From Anaerolineaceae bacterium (GTDB lineage Bacteria > Chloroflexota > Anaerolineae > Anaerolineales > Anaerolineaceae), in assembly GCA_016936755.1 (NCBI GenBank), contig JAFGXF010000045.1, forward strand, positions 22,696 to 86,695: a DNA stretch of 64,000 nt, written 5' to 3'. Of this stretch, positions 33,760 through 42,811 are shown one piece after another. Numbering within the stretch: the first letter of the stretch is position 1; each line of letters starts with the position of its first letter. The notes under the pieces were generated by a model. That model had not been told where the DNA came from and made no database searches. It saw nothing but the letters and a program-made list of their open reading frames with translations. The translations under genes were made by a program, and so were the position numbers.

Positions 33760-34194
33760 TCAGATGGTTTGATTACTGGATAATTCTTTTAAGAATATCA
33801 GCAAGCCTTCACGTAACTCTTGCGGATTGGCATATGCCAATTGATGAAATCCTGGCATTGTATTGCCAGTCAACATCTTTGAGACACGTACGCCTTTTTG
33901 ATAACAACACATAACGGGTTTTTTTAATGATAAGGCCAGAGCAATTTCGTAGCCAACTCCATGTGATGGTGTAGTTACTTCCGCAACCAAGGCATCACAA
34001 TGGTGTACCCAATTGCTGTCACGCAAAAAAACATCCTGAGGTTGTACCAGTTTATCTACATCTATAACATTGGGTTTAGCAAGATGCGCAGTGGGAACCA
34101 CATGACCAGCATCCAGTAAAATGTTGGTGATTATTTGGTATATTTCCTGATCCTGTCTACCACCGGTTATGGAACAAGAGAAATATATATTCAA
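33760..34194 (-). CDS. Nucleoside 2-deoxyribosyltransferase-like protein; probable TTG start at 34194
   Basis: NIYFSCSITGGRQDQ N terminus and DALVAEVTTPSHGVGYEIALAL core. Confidence 0.7.
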   Translation of the reverse strand: MNIYFSCSITGGRQDQEIYQIITNILLDAGHVVPTAHLAKPNVIDVDKLVQPQDVFLRDSNWVHHCDALVAEVTTPSHGVGYEIALALSLKKPVMCCYQKGVRVSKMLTGNTMPGFHQLAYANPQELREGLLIFLKELSSNQTI

Positions 34195-34354
34195 TATGGT
34201 GTTGCTCCGGAAGAATATCTTCCTGATTTTACCACCCACCTGGCATGTCTTTTGCAACTAAGCGCATGAACAATGCGATCAGGGTCATTATACAAGTCTT
34301 AATAATCTCACACCCTGGAAATGCTTTGTTTATATGGAATAAGGAGAATACTCC

Positions 34355-34963
34355 ATGAAAAAAACCGCTGTTCTGATCACTCTGGCTGTAATTGTTCTGG
34401 TATCCACGACTGGCTGTTTACGTTCGGCATCAACAGCACCAGCGGAAACATCCACTTTGGCTTTTTTACAGCCCACACAGAATGTGGTGAGCATTGCTCA
34501 AACGGCTACAGCTCTTGCCATGGTAAGGCTGACAGGAACTCCTGAGGCGCCCGGTACACAAGCCACCAACCCATTCGTGACACCAAATGTCTCGTCAACC
34601 AAATCCATCGCAACGAACACTCCAGCCGGGCCTACACCTACATCTTCTCGCAAGGATTATTCCTATGATCCGGCACCTAATTCCACTTACCCGCGTATTT
34701 CCATAGCATGGGTTGATGCGGATTCTAAAGTGGGAATTAAAACCTATGGCTTTCTAAAAGCAGGAACCTATACTGTATCCATGGGTGTTGGGCCCCGAGG
34801 AGGCACAATAATCACTACTGGAACTGGTGGAGAAAGCACAAGCTTTAATGTGGTCTATAATATTCCAGCAGAACTGAAGGGAGTCAGTCCCCTCTACATA
34901 CGTGTTGATTTTTCAGATGGTACATATACGTACAACTGGTTCTACAACATCACAACCCAGTAA
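34355..34963 (+). CDS. Small exported lipoprotein with Thr/Pro-rich linker
   Basis: MKKTAVLITLAVIVLVSTTGC lipobox; AAGGAG upstream. Confidence 0.65.
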   Translation: MKKTAVLITLAVIVLVSTTGCLRSASTAPAETSTLAFLQPTQNVVSIAQTATALAMVRLTGTPEAPGTQATNPFVTPNVSSTKSIATNTPAGPTPTSSRKDYSYDPAPNSTYPRISIAWVDADSKVGIKTYGFLKAGTYTVSMGVGPRGGTIITTGTGGESTSFNVVYNIPAELKGVSPLYIRVDFSDGTYTYNWFYNITTQ

Positions 34964-34974
34964 TTAGTTGTCGT

Positions 34975-35508
34975 ATGCCATACCAGTTACTCAGTCAGAA
35001 AGCGGTTTATTGCGGAAAAGCATTTACTGTAGATTCTGTCCTCCTTGAATTCCCGGATGGGCATCAAACTTGTTATGATCTTGTCAGGCACAATTCTTCT
35101 GTGACCATTGTTCCATTGGATGCAGAAGGATATGTTTTCTTTGTAAGACAGTATCGACTCGGTGCAGGAAGAGAGTTGTTGGAATTGCCAGCCGGGGTTA
35201 TGGAAACCGGTGAATCTGCAGAGAACTGTGCCCTTAGAGAGATTCGGGAAGAAATAGGATTAGCAGCCGGTAGATTAACTTCAATCGGGCAAGCCTACCT
35301 CGTTCCAGGCTATGGAGATGAATTGATGTATTTCTTCATGGCTGAAGAATTGACAGAAAATCCCTTACACCCGGACCAGGACGAGGTTTTAAAGATTGAG
35401 CGCTATTCCATACAAGAAGCATACGAAATGGCAGAACAAGGCAAGCTCCAGGACTCAAAGTCGCTGGCGGCGTTAATGTTGGCAAGACCTGCTTTAATGG
35501 CAAAATAA
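34975..35508 (+). CDS. NUDIX hydrolase (ADP-ribose pyrophosphatase-like)
   Basis: ETGESAENCALREIREEIGL Nudix box. Confidence 0.88.
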   Translation: MPYQLLSQKAVYCGKAFTVDSVLLEFPDGHQTCYDLVRHNSSVTIVPLDAEGYVFFVRQYRLGAGRELLELPAGVMETGESAENCALREIREEIGLAAGRLTSIGQAYLVPGYGDELMYFFMAEELTENPLHPDQDEVLKIERYSIQEAYEMAEQGKLQDSKSLAALMLARPALMAK

Positions 35509-35530
35509 TGCTGGATTTTGTTGGCCGTGC

Positions 35531-35536
35531 TATAAT
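35531..35536 (+). promoter_or_regulatory. -10 TATAAT for the VanY-family gene
   Basis: GTGCTATAATTTCC, 36 nt upstream of ATG 35573. Confidence 0.45.
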
Positions 35537-35572
35537 TTCCCTGCTTTAGAGACATCAAACAACCCGATTTCA

Positions 35573-36526
35573 ATGAAAAGAGATATTAAGGCTGGTTCAC
35601 CCAGACAATCATTGCTTTTGACGATTCTTTTTTTAATCCTATCTTGTTTGTTGTGGGGGTTATTGCTGGGAATAATTTTCAAGAATCCAATACTATCCTG
35701 GGCACATCAGGAGATAGGGCAATTCAGCAATCAGCCCACTCAAACATCTGTCCCGCTATTAACCTCAACGCCCACCCTGTCAGAATTCCTGACTGAAGCG
35801 ACCCGCGTGGAGATTACACCCACTCGTGCATTGAGCGCTCAGGAAACACTGGATCAAATAGCTGCTGATACCATCGCGTATTATGCTTATGAATTATTTT
35901 ATTATCCTGTATCGCAAGATACAAGATTACCAGATACATATCCGACAGATAGTGCGCAATTGCCATTGGTCAGAATGGGGGATGTAATGGTGGCAGAAAT
36001 AATTGCGCAACCACTTAATGACTTGATGACTGATGCGAAGGCCGCCGGCTTCAGTCCATATCTGCGCAGTGGTTTTAGATCGATTAACGATCAATACACA
36101 GCGTATAGCCGATACGTAACTGAGGCAGTTGCATTGGGAATGGACCTCCCCAATGCACAGGAGCATGCACGTGAATTTTCAGCAGTCCCAGGTTACTCTG
36201 AGCATCACTTGGGTTTGGCAGTTGATCTTTTGGATTATTTTTATGTCGATTGGATTGTTGCACGAAACAATTATGATAAAGGATTGTACCAATGGCTCAG
36301 GCAACATGCTTATGAGTATGGTTTCGTCATTTCCTATCCGCCAGGTGAAAACCCACAGAAAGCTAAAGCGGGCAGCGGGTATTCCATATCAGAACCATGG
36401 CATCTCAGATTTGTTGGTTATGACCTTGCAGAATGGTTGTTCAATGCCGGATACATTGATCCACACTCTTCAGTAACGGTAAATGGGATTCTGGAGAATA
36501 TTTACAAAACAGCTCCTGAGCAATAA
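35573..36526 (+). CDS. D-alanyl-D-alanine carboxypeptidase, VanY/M15 family, membrane anchored
   Basis: YLRSGFRSINDQ, GYSEHHLGLAVDLLD, EPWHLRFVG zinc-ligand motifs. Confidence 0.88.
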   Translation: MKRDIKAGSPRQSLLLTILFLILSCLLWGLLLGIIFKNPILSWAHQEIGQFSNQPTQTSVPLLTSTPTLSEFLTEATRVEITPTRALSAQETLDQIAADTIAYYAYELFYYPVSQDTRLPDTYPTDSAQLPLVRMGDVMVAEIIAQPLNDLMTDAKAAGFSPYLRSGFRSINDQYTAYSRYVTEAVALGMDLPNAQEHAREFSAVPGYSEHHLGLAVDLLDYFYVDWIVARNNYDKGLYQWLRQHAYEYGFVISYPPGENPQKAKAGSGYSISEPWHLRFVGYDLAEWLFNAGYIDPHSSVTVNGILENIYKTAPEQ

Positions 36527-36560
36527 TTCCATTAAATATTTGGAAATCCAACATCCGCGT

Positions 36561-36596
36561 TATAATATATGACAGGTCACTGATTTTTATGTGACC
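36561..36596 (+). promoter_or_regulatory. nifJ promoter region: -10 TATAAT followed by inverted repeat GGTCAC-N10-GTGACC
   Basis: TATAAT 36561-36566; IR arms 36575-36580 and 36591-36596. Confidence 0.5.
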
Positions 36597-36697
36597 ATTA
36601 TTACTGTCTGAGCCATCCGCGAAGATTTATCATAGCGGCTTAAATGTCTAAACAAGTACCAGCCGTATAACCGGAAAGAAACTTGGAGGAATTTTCA

Positions 36698-39600
36698 ATG
36701 CCACGTAAATTAATTACCATCGATGCAAATGAGGCAGTAGCATATGTAGCCTATCGGTTGAATGAAGTTATCGCAATATATCCAATAACACCTTCCTCGG
36801 CCATGGGAGAACATGCAGATGCCTGGTCGGCTGTTGGTGTTAAGAACCTGTGGGATACCGTCCCTCTGGTGATGGAAATGCAATCGGAAGGAGGAGCCGC
36901 CGGAGCAGTTCATGGTGCCCTGCAAACCGGTTCGCTGACCACAACATTCACGGCATCACAGGGTTTGCTGTTAATGATCCCAAACATGTATAAAATAGCA
37001 GGCGAATTGACGCCAGCGGTATTCCATGTGTCAGCCAGAACCATTGCAACTCATGCCCTTTCAATCTACGGAGATCATTCGGATGTCATGGCTGCCCGAG
37101 CAACCGGATGGGCTCTCCTGGCGTCTAGATCTGTCCAAGAAGCACATGATATGGCTTTAATCAGCCAGGCAGCCAGCTTAAGATCCAGAATTCCATTCCT
37201 GCATTTCTTCGATGGTTTTCGAACCTCACATGAAATAAATAAGATTCAGATGCTTTCTGAAGACGATCTCCGGGCGATGATGGATATCGCACTGATCACC
37301 GAACATCGTAAACGGGCACTTTCACCCGACCACCCGGTCATACGTGGCACTGCCATGAACCCGGATGTATTTTTCCAGGCGAGAGAAGCCATAAATCCAT
37401 TCTATACTGCGGCACCGGATCTTGTGCAAGCCGAAATGGATAAATTCAGCAAGTTGGTCGGAAGACAGTATCATCTTTTTGATTACTTCGGTGCGCCGGA
37501 TGCTGAACGAGTTGTAATCGTGATGGGATCTGGCGCGGAAACAGCGGAAGAGGTCGTACGAGTATTAATGGAGGCCGGTGAAAAAGTGGGTGTCATCACA
37601 GTTCATCTGTATCGCCCATTCTCAGTAACCCATTTTATTCAAGCCCTGCCCACTTCAGTGAAAACCTTGGCGGTCCTTGACCGCACAAAGGAACCTGGAA
37701 CATCTGGGGAACCGCTATTTATGGATGTGGTTAATGCCCTTGAAGAGAGCTATACAGCTGGCATTGAACATTTTAAAGTAAAACCAAGGGTGATCGGTGG
37801 CCGTTATGGGTTGTCGTCCAAGGAGTTCACCCCTGGCATGGCCAAGGCTGTATTCGACGAAATGTCAAAGGGAAGTCCTAAAAAACACTTTACCGTGGGT
37901 ATTCTGGATGATGTTTCATCCCTGAGTTTGGATTACGATGATAGTTATTCAATTGAGGATCCTGCAACAGTTCGATGTCTGTTTTTAGGTCTTGGCTCCG
38001 ATGGAACTGTGGGTGCCAACAAGAATTCGATTAAGATCATTGGCGAAGAGACGGCAAACTATGCGCAGGGATACTTCGCCATCGACTCCAAGAAATCAGG
38101 GTCCTTTACATATTCCCACCTGCGGTTCGGTCCCAAGCCGATTCGTGCACCTTATCTGATTAACACTGGAACCGCTAATTTTGTGGCATGTCACCAATTC
38201 TCGTTCCTGGAGCGGTTGGATATTCTAAAATACGCTGCCAATGGTGCTGTTTTTCTATTAAATAGCAATTATTCAGCAGACAATGTATGGGACAAACTTC
38301 CAGCAGAAGTGCAAAAAAACCTGATCGATAAAAGAATAAAATTCTATGTCATTGACGCCTATGAGGTGGCTGAAAAAACAGGCATGGGTGGGCGTATCAA
38401 TACGATCATGCAAACCTGCTTCTTTGCGATCAGCGGTGTTCTTCCCAGAGACGAAGCCATTAAAGAAATAAAAAAGAGTATTAAGAAAACCTATGGCAAA
38501 CGTGGAGAAGCAGTGATTCAACAGAATTACGATGCGGTTGATCAGGCACTTGCTCATCTGGTCGTGGTTAATGTTCCAGATAAGGTGACCAGTAAGATTA
38601 CCCGGCGGGCGCCAGTTTCTGAAGAAGCACCCGAATTTGTTCGTAATGTATTAGGGCCCATCATTGAAAATGAAGGCGATCGTTTGCCAGTCAGCGCGAT
38701 GCCGGTTGATGGAACATTCCCAAGTGCATCTGCGCGATGGGAGAAACGTAACATTACATTGGAAATACCGGTATGGGAACCGGATCTGTGCATCCAATGT
38801 GGAAAATGTGCTTTTGTTTGTCCGCACGCTGTAATCAGGCAGAAGGTTTATGACCCAAAGTTGTTGGAAAATGCACCAATCACCTTCAAGTCAACCGATG
38901 CCAAATTTAAAGAATTCCCAGGCACAAAATTCACCATTCAGGTTTCGCCAGAAGACTGCACTGGCTGCGCTCTTTGTGTTGAGGCATGTCCGGCCAAAGA
39001 TAAACAGAATCCTGAACGTAAGGCCATCAATATGGCTGCTCAACCTCCTTTGCGTGAGGCTGAAAGTGAAAACTGGGAATTCTTCCTAGGCTTACCCGAA
39101 GCCGATCGCACCGCCATGCTCCCTGGCACAATAAAGAATTCTCAACTGCTACAACCGCTATTTGAGTTCTCAGGTGCATGCGCCGGTTGTGGAGAAACCC
39201 CATACCTGAAGCTCGTAACACAGCTTTTTGGGGATCGCGCGCTGGTAGCGAACGCCACTGGCTGCTCCTCTATCTATGGAGCGAATCTGCCAACCACTCC
39301 CTGGGCAATCAATAATGATGGACGCGGCCCATCATGGTCCAATTCACTCTTTGAAGATAATGCCGAGTTTGGTCTGGGAATGCGATTGACAATCGATAAG
39401 CAAAATGAAATGGCCATTGAATTGTTGAAGAAACTATCCAATAAGATTGGGGATGGTCTTGTTAATGATTTGCTTACAGCTGATCAATCAAGTGAAGAAG
39501 GTATCCAAACACAGCGCAAGAGAGTCGCCACCCTCAAAGAAAAATTGACATCCATAAAAGATGATTCGGCAGTGCTTCTGATTGATGTCGCAGATGCACT

Positions 39601-40288
39601 TGTGAAAAAATCCGTATGGATCATCGGCGGAGATGGATGGGCATACGACATTGGATATGGCGGCCTCGATCATGTCATGGCCTCGGGTCGCAATGTCAAT
39701 ATCCTGGTTCTGGACACTGAAGTATATTCGAACACTGGTGGACAAGCATCCAAGGCCACACCTCTTGCTGCTGTGGCCAAGTTTGCGGCCAATGGCAAGG
39801 GATTACCCAAAAAAGACCTGGGTCTGATTGCCATGTCCTATGGGTACATATACGTAGCCCGGGTCGCTTTTGGTGCCAATGATCAACATACACTCAAGTC
39901 ATTTCTTGAGGCCGAGGCATATGACGGCCCATCGTTGATCATTGCCTATAGCCCATGTATTGCCCACGGTATTGATATGCGCAGAGGATTGGACCAGCAG
40001 AAATTAATTGTGCAATCCGGTAGTTGGCCGTTATTCCGATACAACCCGGATTTGATTGACGCGGGTCAGAACCCACTGATACTTGATTCAAAAGATCCAT
40101 CTGTCTCTTTGGAAGATTATGCATACAATGAAACACGCTTCCGGTCGTTATTGCAGGTTGATGAAAACCGGGCTGAGATGCTTATGACGGATGCAAAAAA
40201 TGTTCTTCACAGGCGTTGGAAATACTACCGCCATTTGGCGGACATGAATTATTCAAAATCCGATGAGTCTGGTGAGGATGGGAAATAA
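36698..40288 (+). CDS. nifJ: Pyruvate:ferredoxin (flavodoxin) oxidoreductase
   Basis: AIYPITPSSAMGE, two 4Fe-4S motifs (CIQCGKCAFVCPH, CTGCALCVEACPA), GCSSIYGANLPTTPW; ATG 36698 behind GGAGGA. Confidence 0.95.
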   Translation: MPRKLITIDANEAVAYVAYRLNEVIAIYPITPSSAMGEHADAWSAVGVKNLWDTVPLVMEMQSEGGAAGAVHGALQTGSLTTTFTASQGLLLMIPNMYKIAGELTPAVFHVSARTIATHALSIYGDHSDVMAARATGWALLASRSVQEAHDMALISQAASLRSRIPFLHFFDGFRTSHEINKIQMLSEDDLRAMMDIALITEHRKRALSPDHPVIRGTAMNPDVFFQAREAINPFYTAAPDLVQAEMDKFSKLVGRQYHLFDYFGAPDAERVVIVMGSGAETAEEVVRVLMEAGEKVGVITVHLYRPFSVTHFIQALPTSVKTLAVLDRTKEPGTSGEPLFMDVVNALEESYTAGIEHFKVKPRVIGGRYGLSSKEFTPGMAKAVFDEMSKGSPKKHFTVGILDDVSSLSLDYDDSYSIEDPATVRCLFLGLGSDGTVGANKNSIKIIGEETANYAQGYFAIDSKKSGSFTYSHLRFGPKPIRAPYLINTGTANFVACHQFSFLERLDILKYAANGAVFLLNSNYSADNVWDKLPAEVQKNLIDKRIKFYVIDAYEVAEKTGMGGRINTIMQTCFFAISGVLPRDEAIKEIKKSIKKTYGKRGEAVIQQNYDAVDQALAHLVVVNVPDKVTSKITRRAPVSEEAPEFVRNVLGPIIENEGDRLPVSAMPVDGTFPSASARWEKRNITLEIPVWEPDLCIQCGKCAFVCPHAVIRQKVYDPKLLENAPITFKSTDAKFKEFPGTKFTIQVSPEDCTGCALCVEACPAKDKQNPERKAINMAAQPPLREAESENWEFFLGLPEADRTAMLPGTIKNSQLLQPLFEFSGACAGCGETPYLKLVTQLFGDRALVANATGCSSIYGANLPTTPWAINNDGRGPSWSNSLFEDNAEFGLGMRLTIDKQNEMAIELLKKLSNKIGDGLVNDLLTADQSSEEGIQTQRKRVATLKEKLTSIKDDSAVLLIDVADALVKKSVWIIGGDGWAYDIGYGGLDHVMASGRNVNILVLDTEVYSNTGGQASKATPLAAVAKFAANGKGLPKKDLGLIAMSYGYIYVARVAFGANDQHTLKSFLEAEAYDGPSLIIAYSPCIAHGIDMRRGLDQQKLIVQSGSWPLFRYNPDLIDAGQNPLILDSKDPSVSLEDYAYNETRFRSLLQVDENRAEMLMTDAKNVLHRRWKYYRHLADMNYSKSDESGEDGK

Positions 40289-40325
40289 AGTCTTTCGAAT
40301 CGTTATCTAAGATCGAGTCATATAT

Positions 40326-40355
40326 AAACACCCCCGCTATTATGTGGGGGTGTTT
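40326..40355. terminator. Bidirectional terminator between convergent nifJ and infA
   Basis: 10-bp perfect stem AAACACCCCC/GGGGGTGTTT. Confidence 0.75.
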
Positions 40356-40386
40356 AATAATCGGGATAATGACGAGGCGTGGTTTT

Positions 40387-40641
40387 TTACTTCGGCGCTT
40401 CGGGACTGGCTTCTGGAGTAACGCGGTGGCGATAGACGATTCTACCCCGTGATAGATCATATGGGGATATTTCCACTCTTACTCGGTCACCAAGTAGGAT
40501 GCGTATATAATATCGACGCATGCGTCCTGACAGATAGGCTAAAACCTCATGATCGTTATCGAGGCGAACCTTGAACTGCGTTGCTGGCAGTGCTTCGATG
40601 ATCGTGCCATCGACCTGTATTTTTCCTTCTTCCTTTGCCAT
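40387..40641 (-). CDS. infA: Translation initiation factor IF-1
   Basis: [62 protein letters not shown]; start refined to MAKEEGK at 40641. Confidence 0.93.
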   Translation of the reverse strand: MAKEEGKIQVDGTIIEALPATQFKVRLDNDHEVLAYLSGRMRRYYIRILLGDRVRVEISPYDLSRGRIVYRHRVTPEASPEAPK

Positions 40642-40678
40642 GCACACCTCCTTGCCAACATCTATCCAATTTGATGGA

Positions 40679-40888
40679 TTAGATTGATGGTTCATACACC
40701 TTGCCATTCTGGCGACGTTTAAAGCGACGAATAGCTTTTTTCTTTTCAATACGGCGCAATTCACTTTTTGAAACAAACCAGCGCTTGCGGCGGACAGTAC
40801 TCAAAACACCACTTTTCACAACCTTTTTGCGAAAGCGTTTTAGTAATTGATCCTGCGATTCATTTTGACGTAATGTAACACTTGTCAT
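40679..40888 (-). CDS. rpsU: Small ribosomal subunit protein bS21
   Basis: [24 protein letters not shown]; strong SD GGGGAGGTGATAAG before ATG. Confidence 0.9.
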   Translation of the reverse strand: MTSVTLRQNESQDQLLKRFRKKVVKSGVLSTVRRKRWFVSKSELRRIEKKKAIRRFKRRQNGKVYEPSI

Positions 40889-40931
40889 CTTATCACCTCC
40901 CCTCTGCTTGATCTAGACAAACCGAAGGGAC

Positions 40932-40963
40932 AAAAAAAACCGGCTGTGCATCAAACGCAGCCG
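40932..40963 (-). promoter_or_regulatory. Intrinsic terminator in the rpsU-infA 5' leader (candidate attenuator)
   Basis: Minus strand: CGGCTG...CAGCCG stem then G and TTTTTTTT, located between the promoter and the rpsU start. Confidence 0.7.
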
Positions 40964-41077
40964 AGATATCCATTCAATGAGTGTAAGAAGGGAAAATTTT
41001 ACTCGGTAGCGAAATTGGCCTCCAATTATTAAACTTACAACTTAGCCGATTACTCAAGAGTTCTCTTAAGCAATGCA

Positions 41078-41107
41078 ATTATACTCTCATTTTGTTTTAA
41101 TTGTCAA
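41078..41107 (-). promoter_or_regulatory. Promoter TTGACA-N18-TATAAT for rpsU-infA
   Basis: Minus strand consensus hexamers at 41107-41102 and 41083-41078. Confidence 0.8.
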
Positions 41108-41217
41108 TTTATTCCGATATATCCACTTAATCACAATAAGACCCGAAAAGAGCTTTTGACTGACTCTTCCATAGAAATGCAGAAAGCAATGCCACTTGTT
41201 ACGATGGATGGGTTATG

Positions 41218-41246
41218 TTGACGTTTCAGGTATTCTTTGGTATTAT
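41218..41246 (+). promoter_or_regulatory. Promoter TTGACG-N17-TATTAT for infC
   Basis: -35 at 41218-41223, -10 at 41241-41246; lies inside the ORF-track N terminus. Confidence 0.75.
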
Positions 41247-41260
41247 GATGCGCATTGAAT

Positions 41261-41283
41261 GCCAGAATCCTCTGGCTTTTCTT
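41261..41283 (+). promoter_or_regulatory. Small hairpin plus T-rich tract in the infC leader (attenuator-like)
   Basis: GCCAGA-ATCC-TCTGGC followed by TTTTCTT. Confidence 0.5.
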
Positions 41284-41307
41284 GATTATATTAATGAGGA
41301 GAAAAAC

Positions 41308-41955
41308 ATCAGCGATATAAATTTCAGGGTCAATGAGATCATCCGATCCTCCCAAGTGCGTTTGATAGACGCCAAAGGTGATAATGTCGGTGTCGTACCA
41401 ATTGATAAGGCACAAAAAATGGCACGGGATGCTGACTTGGATCTGGTCGAGGTGGCGCCAGGGGCAGACCCCCCAGTTTGTCGTATCATGGATTTTGGTA
41501 AGTTCCTGTATGAACGCGAAAAGAAAGAGCGGGAAGCAAAAAAATCTCAGACCAAGATAGAAATAAAAGAGATACGATTACGCCCTAAAACCAATATTCA
41601 CCACCGCCACTTCAAAACGCAGGATGCCAGACGCTGGTTGGAAGATGGGATGAAGGTTCGAGTGAGCATTCGTTTTCGTGGCCGGGAAATAATTCATCCC
41701 GAAGTGGCACTTGAAGATCTGAAAGAGATTGCTGAAGAATTATACGATATTTCCACAGTTGAGCAAGCACCCTCTTTGGAGGGAAAGATGATGGGCATGA
41801 CCCTGACGCCTGCAAAACTGGGCAAGAAACGTTCTCCTTCCACCGGTGAGAAAGCTAAACTAAAAGAAAAGCCGGAAGTGATAGCGGACAAGAAGTCAAA
41901 GAAAGTGAACAACCCCAAAGAAACTCCCCCGCAACCCGAACCAACGCAAGTTTGA
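41308..41955 (+). CDS. infC: Translation initiation factor IF-3, proposed non-canonical AUC start
   Basis: GAGGAG (41296-41301) 6 nt before ATC 41308; (M)SDINFRVNEIIRSSQVRLID matches the usual IF-3 N terminus; core FGKFLYEREKKEREAKK. Confidence 0.9.
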   Translation: MSDINFRVNEIIRSSQVRLIDAKGDNVGVVPIDKAQKMARDADLDLVEVAPGADPPVCRIMDFGKFLYEREKKEREAKKSQTKIEIKEIRLRPKTNIHHRHFKTQDARRWLEDGMKVRVSIRFRGREIIHPEVALEDLKEIAEELYDISTVEQAPSLEGKMMGMTLTPAKLGKKRSPSTGEKAKLKEKPEVIADKKSKKVNNPKETPPQPEPTQV

Positions 41956-42003
41956 GTGGGGTCAGTGTTACCAGATGGGCTGTTCAAAGTAAGCCGAAAG
42001 CGT

Positions 42004-42051
42004 TATAATTACGTTGTGTTCGTAACTGCGTCCGGCGATCCCGGATGCAGT
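42004..42051 (+). promoter_or_regulatory. Promoter -10 TATAAT plus 11-bp leader hairpin upstream of rpmI
   Basis: TATAAT 42004-42009; ACTGCGTCCGG-CGATC-CCGGATGCAGT 42025-42051. Confidence 0.65.
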
Positions 42052-42074
42052 ATTTTGTGAGAAGGAGTTGTATC

Positions 42075-42308
42075 GTGCCTCGCAAGTTAAAAACCGGCAA
42101 AATCAAACTCAAGACCCATAAGGCCACTTCAAAGCGTTTTCGCTTAAGCGGGTCTGGGGTGCTGATGCGTACCAAAGGTGGCAAGAGTCACCTGCGCCGG
42201 CGCACACCCAAGCGCACGAAGGCGTTGTTCACTGAGATGGTGCCCGTTGAGGGTGAAAAAATCCAGAAACGCATCAAACGTTTGGCCCCCAATATGAAGT
42301 CTGACTAA
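42075..42308 (+). CDS. rpmI: Large ribosomal subunit protein bL35 (GTG start)
   Basis: PRKLKTGKIKLKTHKATSKRFRLSGSGVLMR; GAAGGAG SD. Confidence 0.92.
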   Translation: MPRKLKTGKIKLKTHKATSKRFRLSGSGVLMRTKGGKSHLRRRTPKRTKALFTEMVPVEGEKIQKRIKRLAPNMKSD

Positions 42309-42401
42309 TCCCTACAGAGGGAATTGTATCCGTTTAGCTGCGGCTGTTGGGTGCAAATAACTGGTTTAACCGGCGCCCAGGGGTTCGCAAAGGAGTAATT
42401 C

Positions 42402-42752
42402 ATGGCTCGTGTAAAACGTGGGGTTTCAACCCATCAGCGTCATCGTAAAATATTAAAACTCAACAAGGGTTACTATGGCTCACGACACCTGCTCTTCAGG
42501 CGTGCGAATGAAGCTCGTTTAAAAAGCATGTGGTATGCCACACGTGACCGCCGGAATCGGAAGCGCGACTTGCGAAAGCTGTGGATTGTACGCATTAATG
42601 CTGCCGCAAGACAGAATGGCATCAGTTACAGCCGACTCATGTATGGGATGCGATCAATGGGTATTGCCCTTAATCGCAAAATCCTGGCAGATCTGGCGGT
42701 CAGAGAACCCAGAGCTTTTTCTGAGGTTGTCGAAAAAGCCAAAGGTGCATAA
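42402..42752 (+). CDS. rplT: Large ribosomal subunit protein bL20
   Basis: [38 protein letters not shown]. Confidence 0.96.
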   Translation: MARVKRGVSTHQRHRKILKLNKGYYGSRHLLFRRANEARLKSMWYATRDRRNRKRDLRKLWIVRINAAARQNGISYSRLMYGMRSMGIALNRKILADLAVREPRAFSEVVEKAKGA

Positions 42753-42763
42753 CGACTTGTTCC

Positions 42764-42792
42764 TTCCGGGATACTCATCCCGGAAGTTTTTT
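42764..42792 (+). terminator. Intrinsic terminator after rplT
   Basis: TTCCGGGAT-ACTC-ATCCCGGAA-GTTTTTT. Confidence 0.9.
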
Positions 42793-42811
42793 ATTAAGAT
42801 ACAATCCGGCC

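Noticed and set aside
41211-41260. Conventional ATG starts for infC at 41215/41245/41248
   Set aside because: They overlap or precede the -35/-10 hexamers and lack an SD; AUC 41308 fits better
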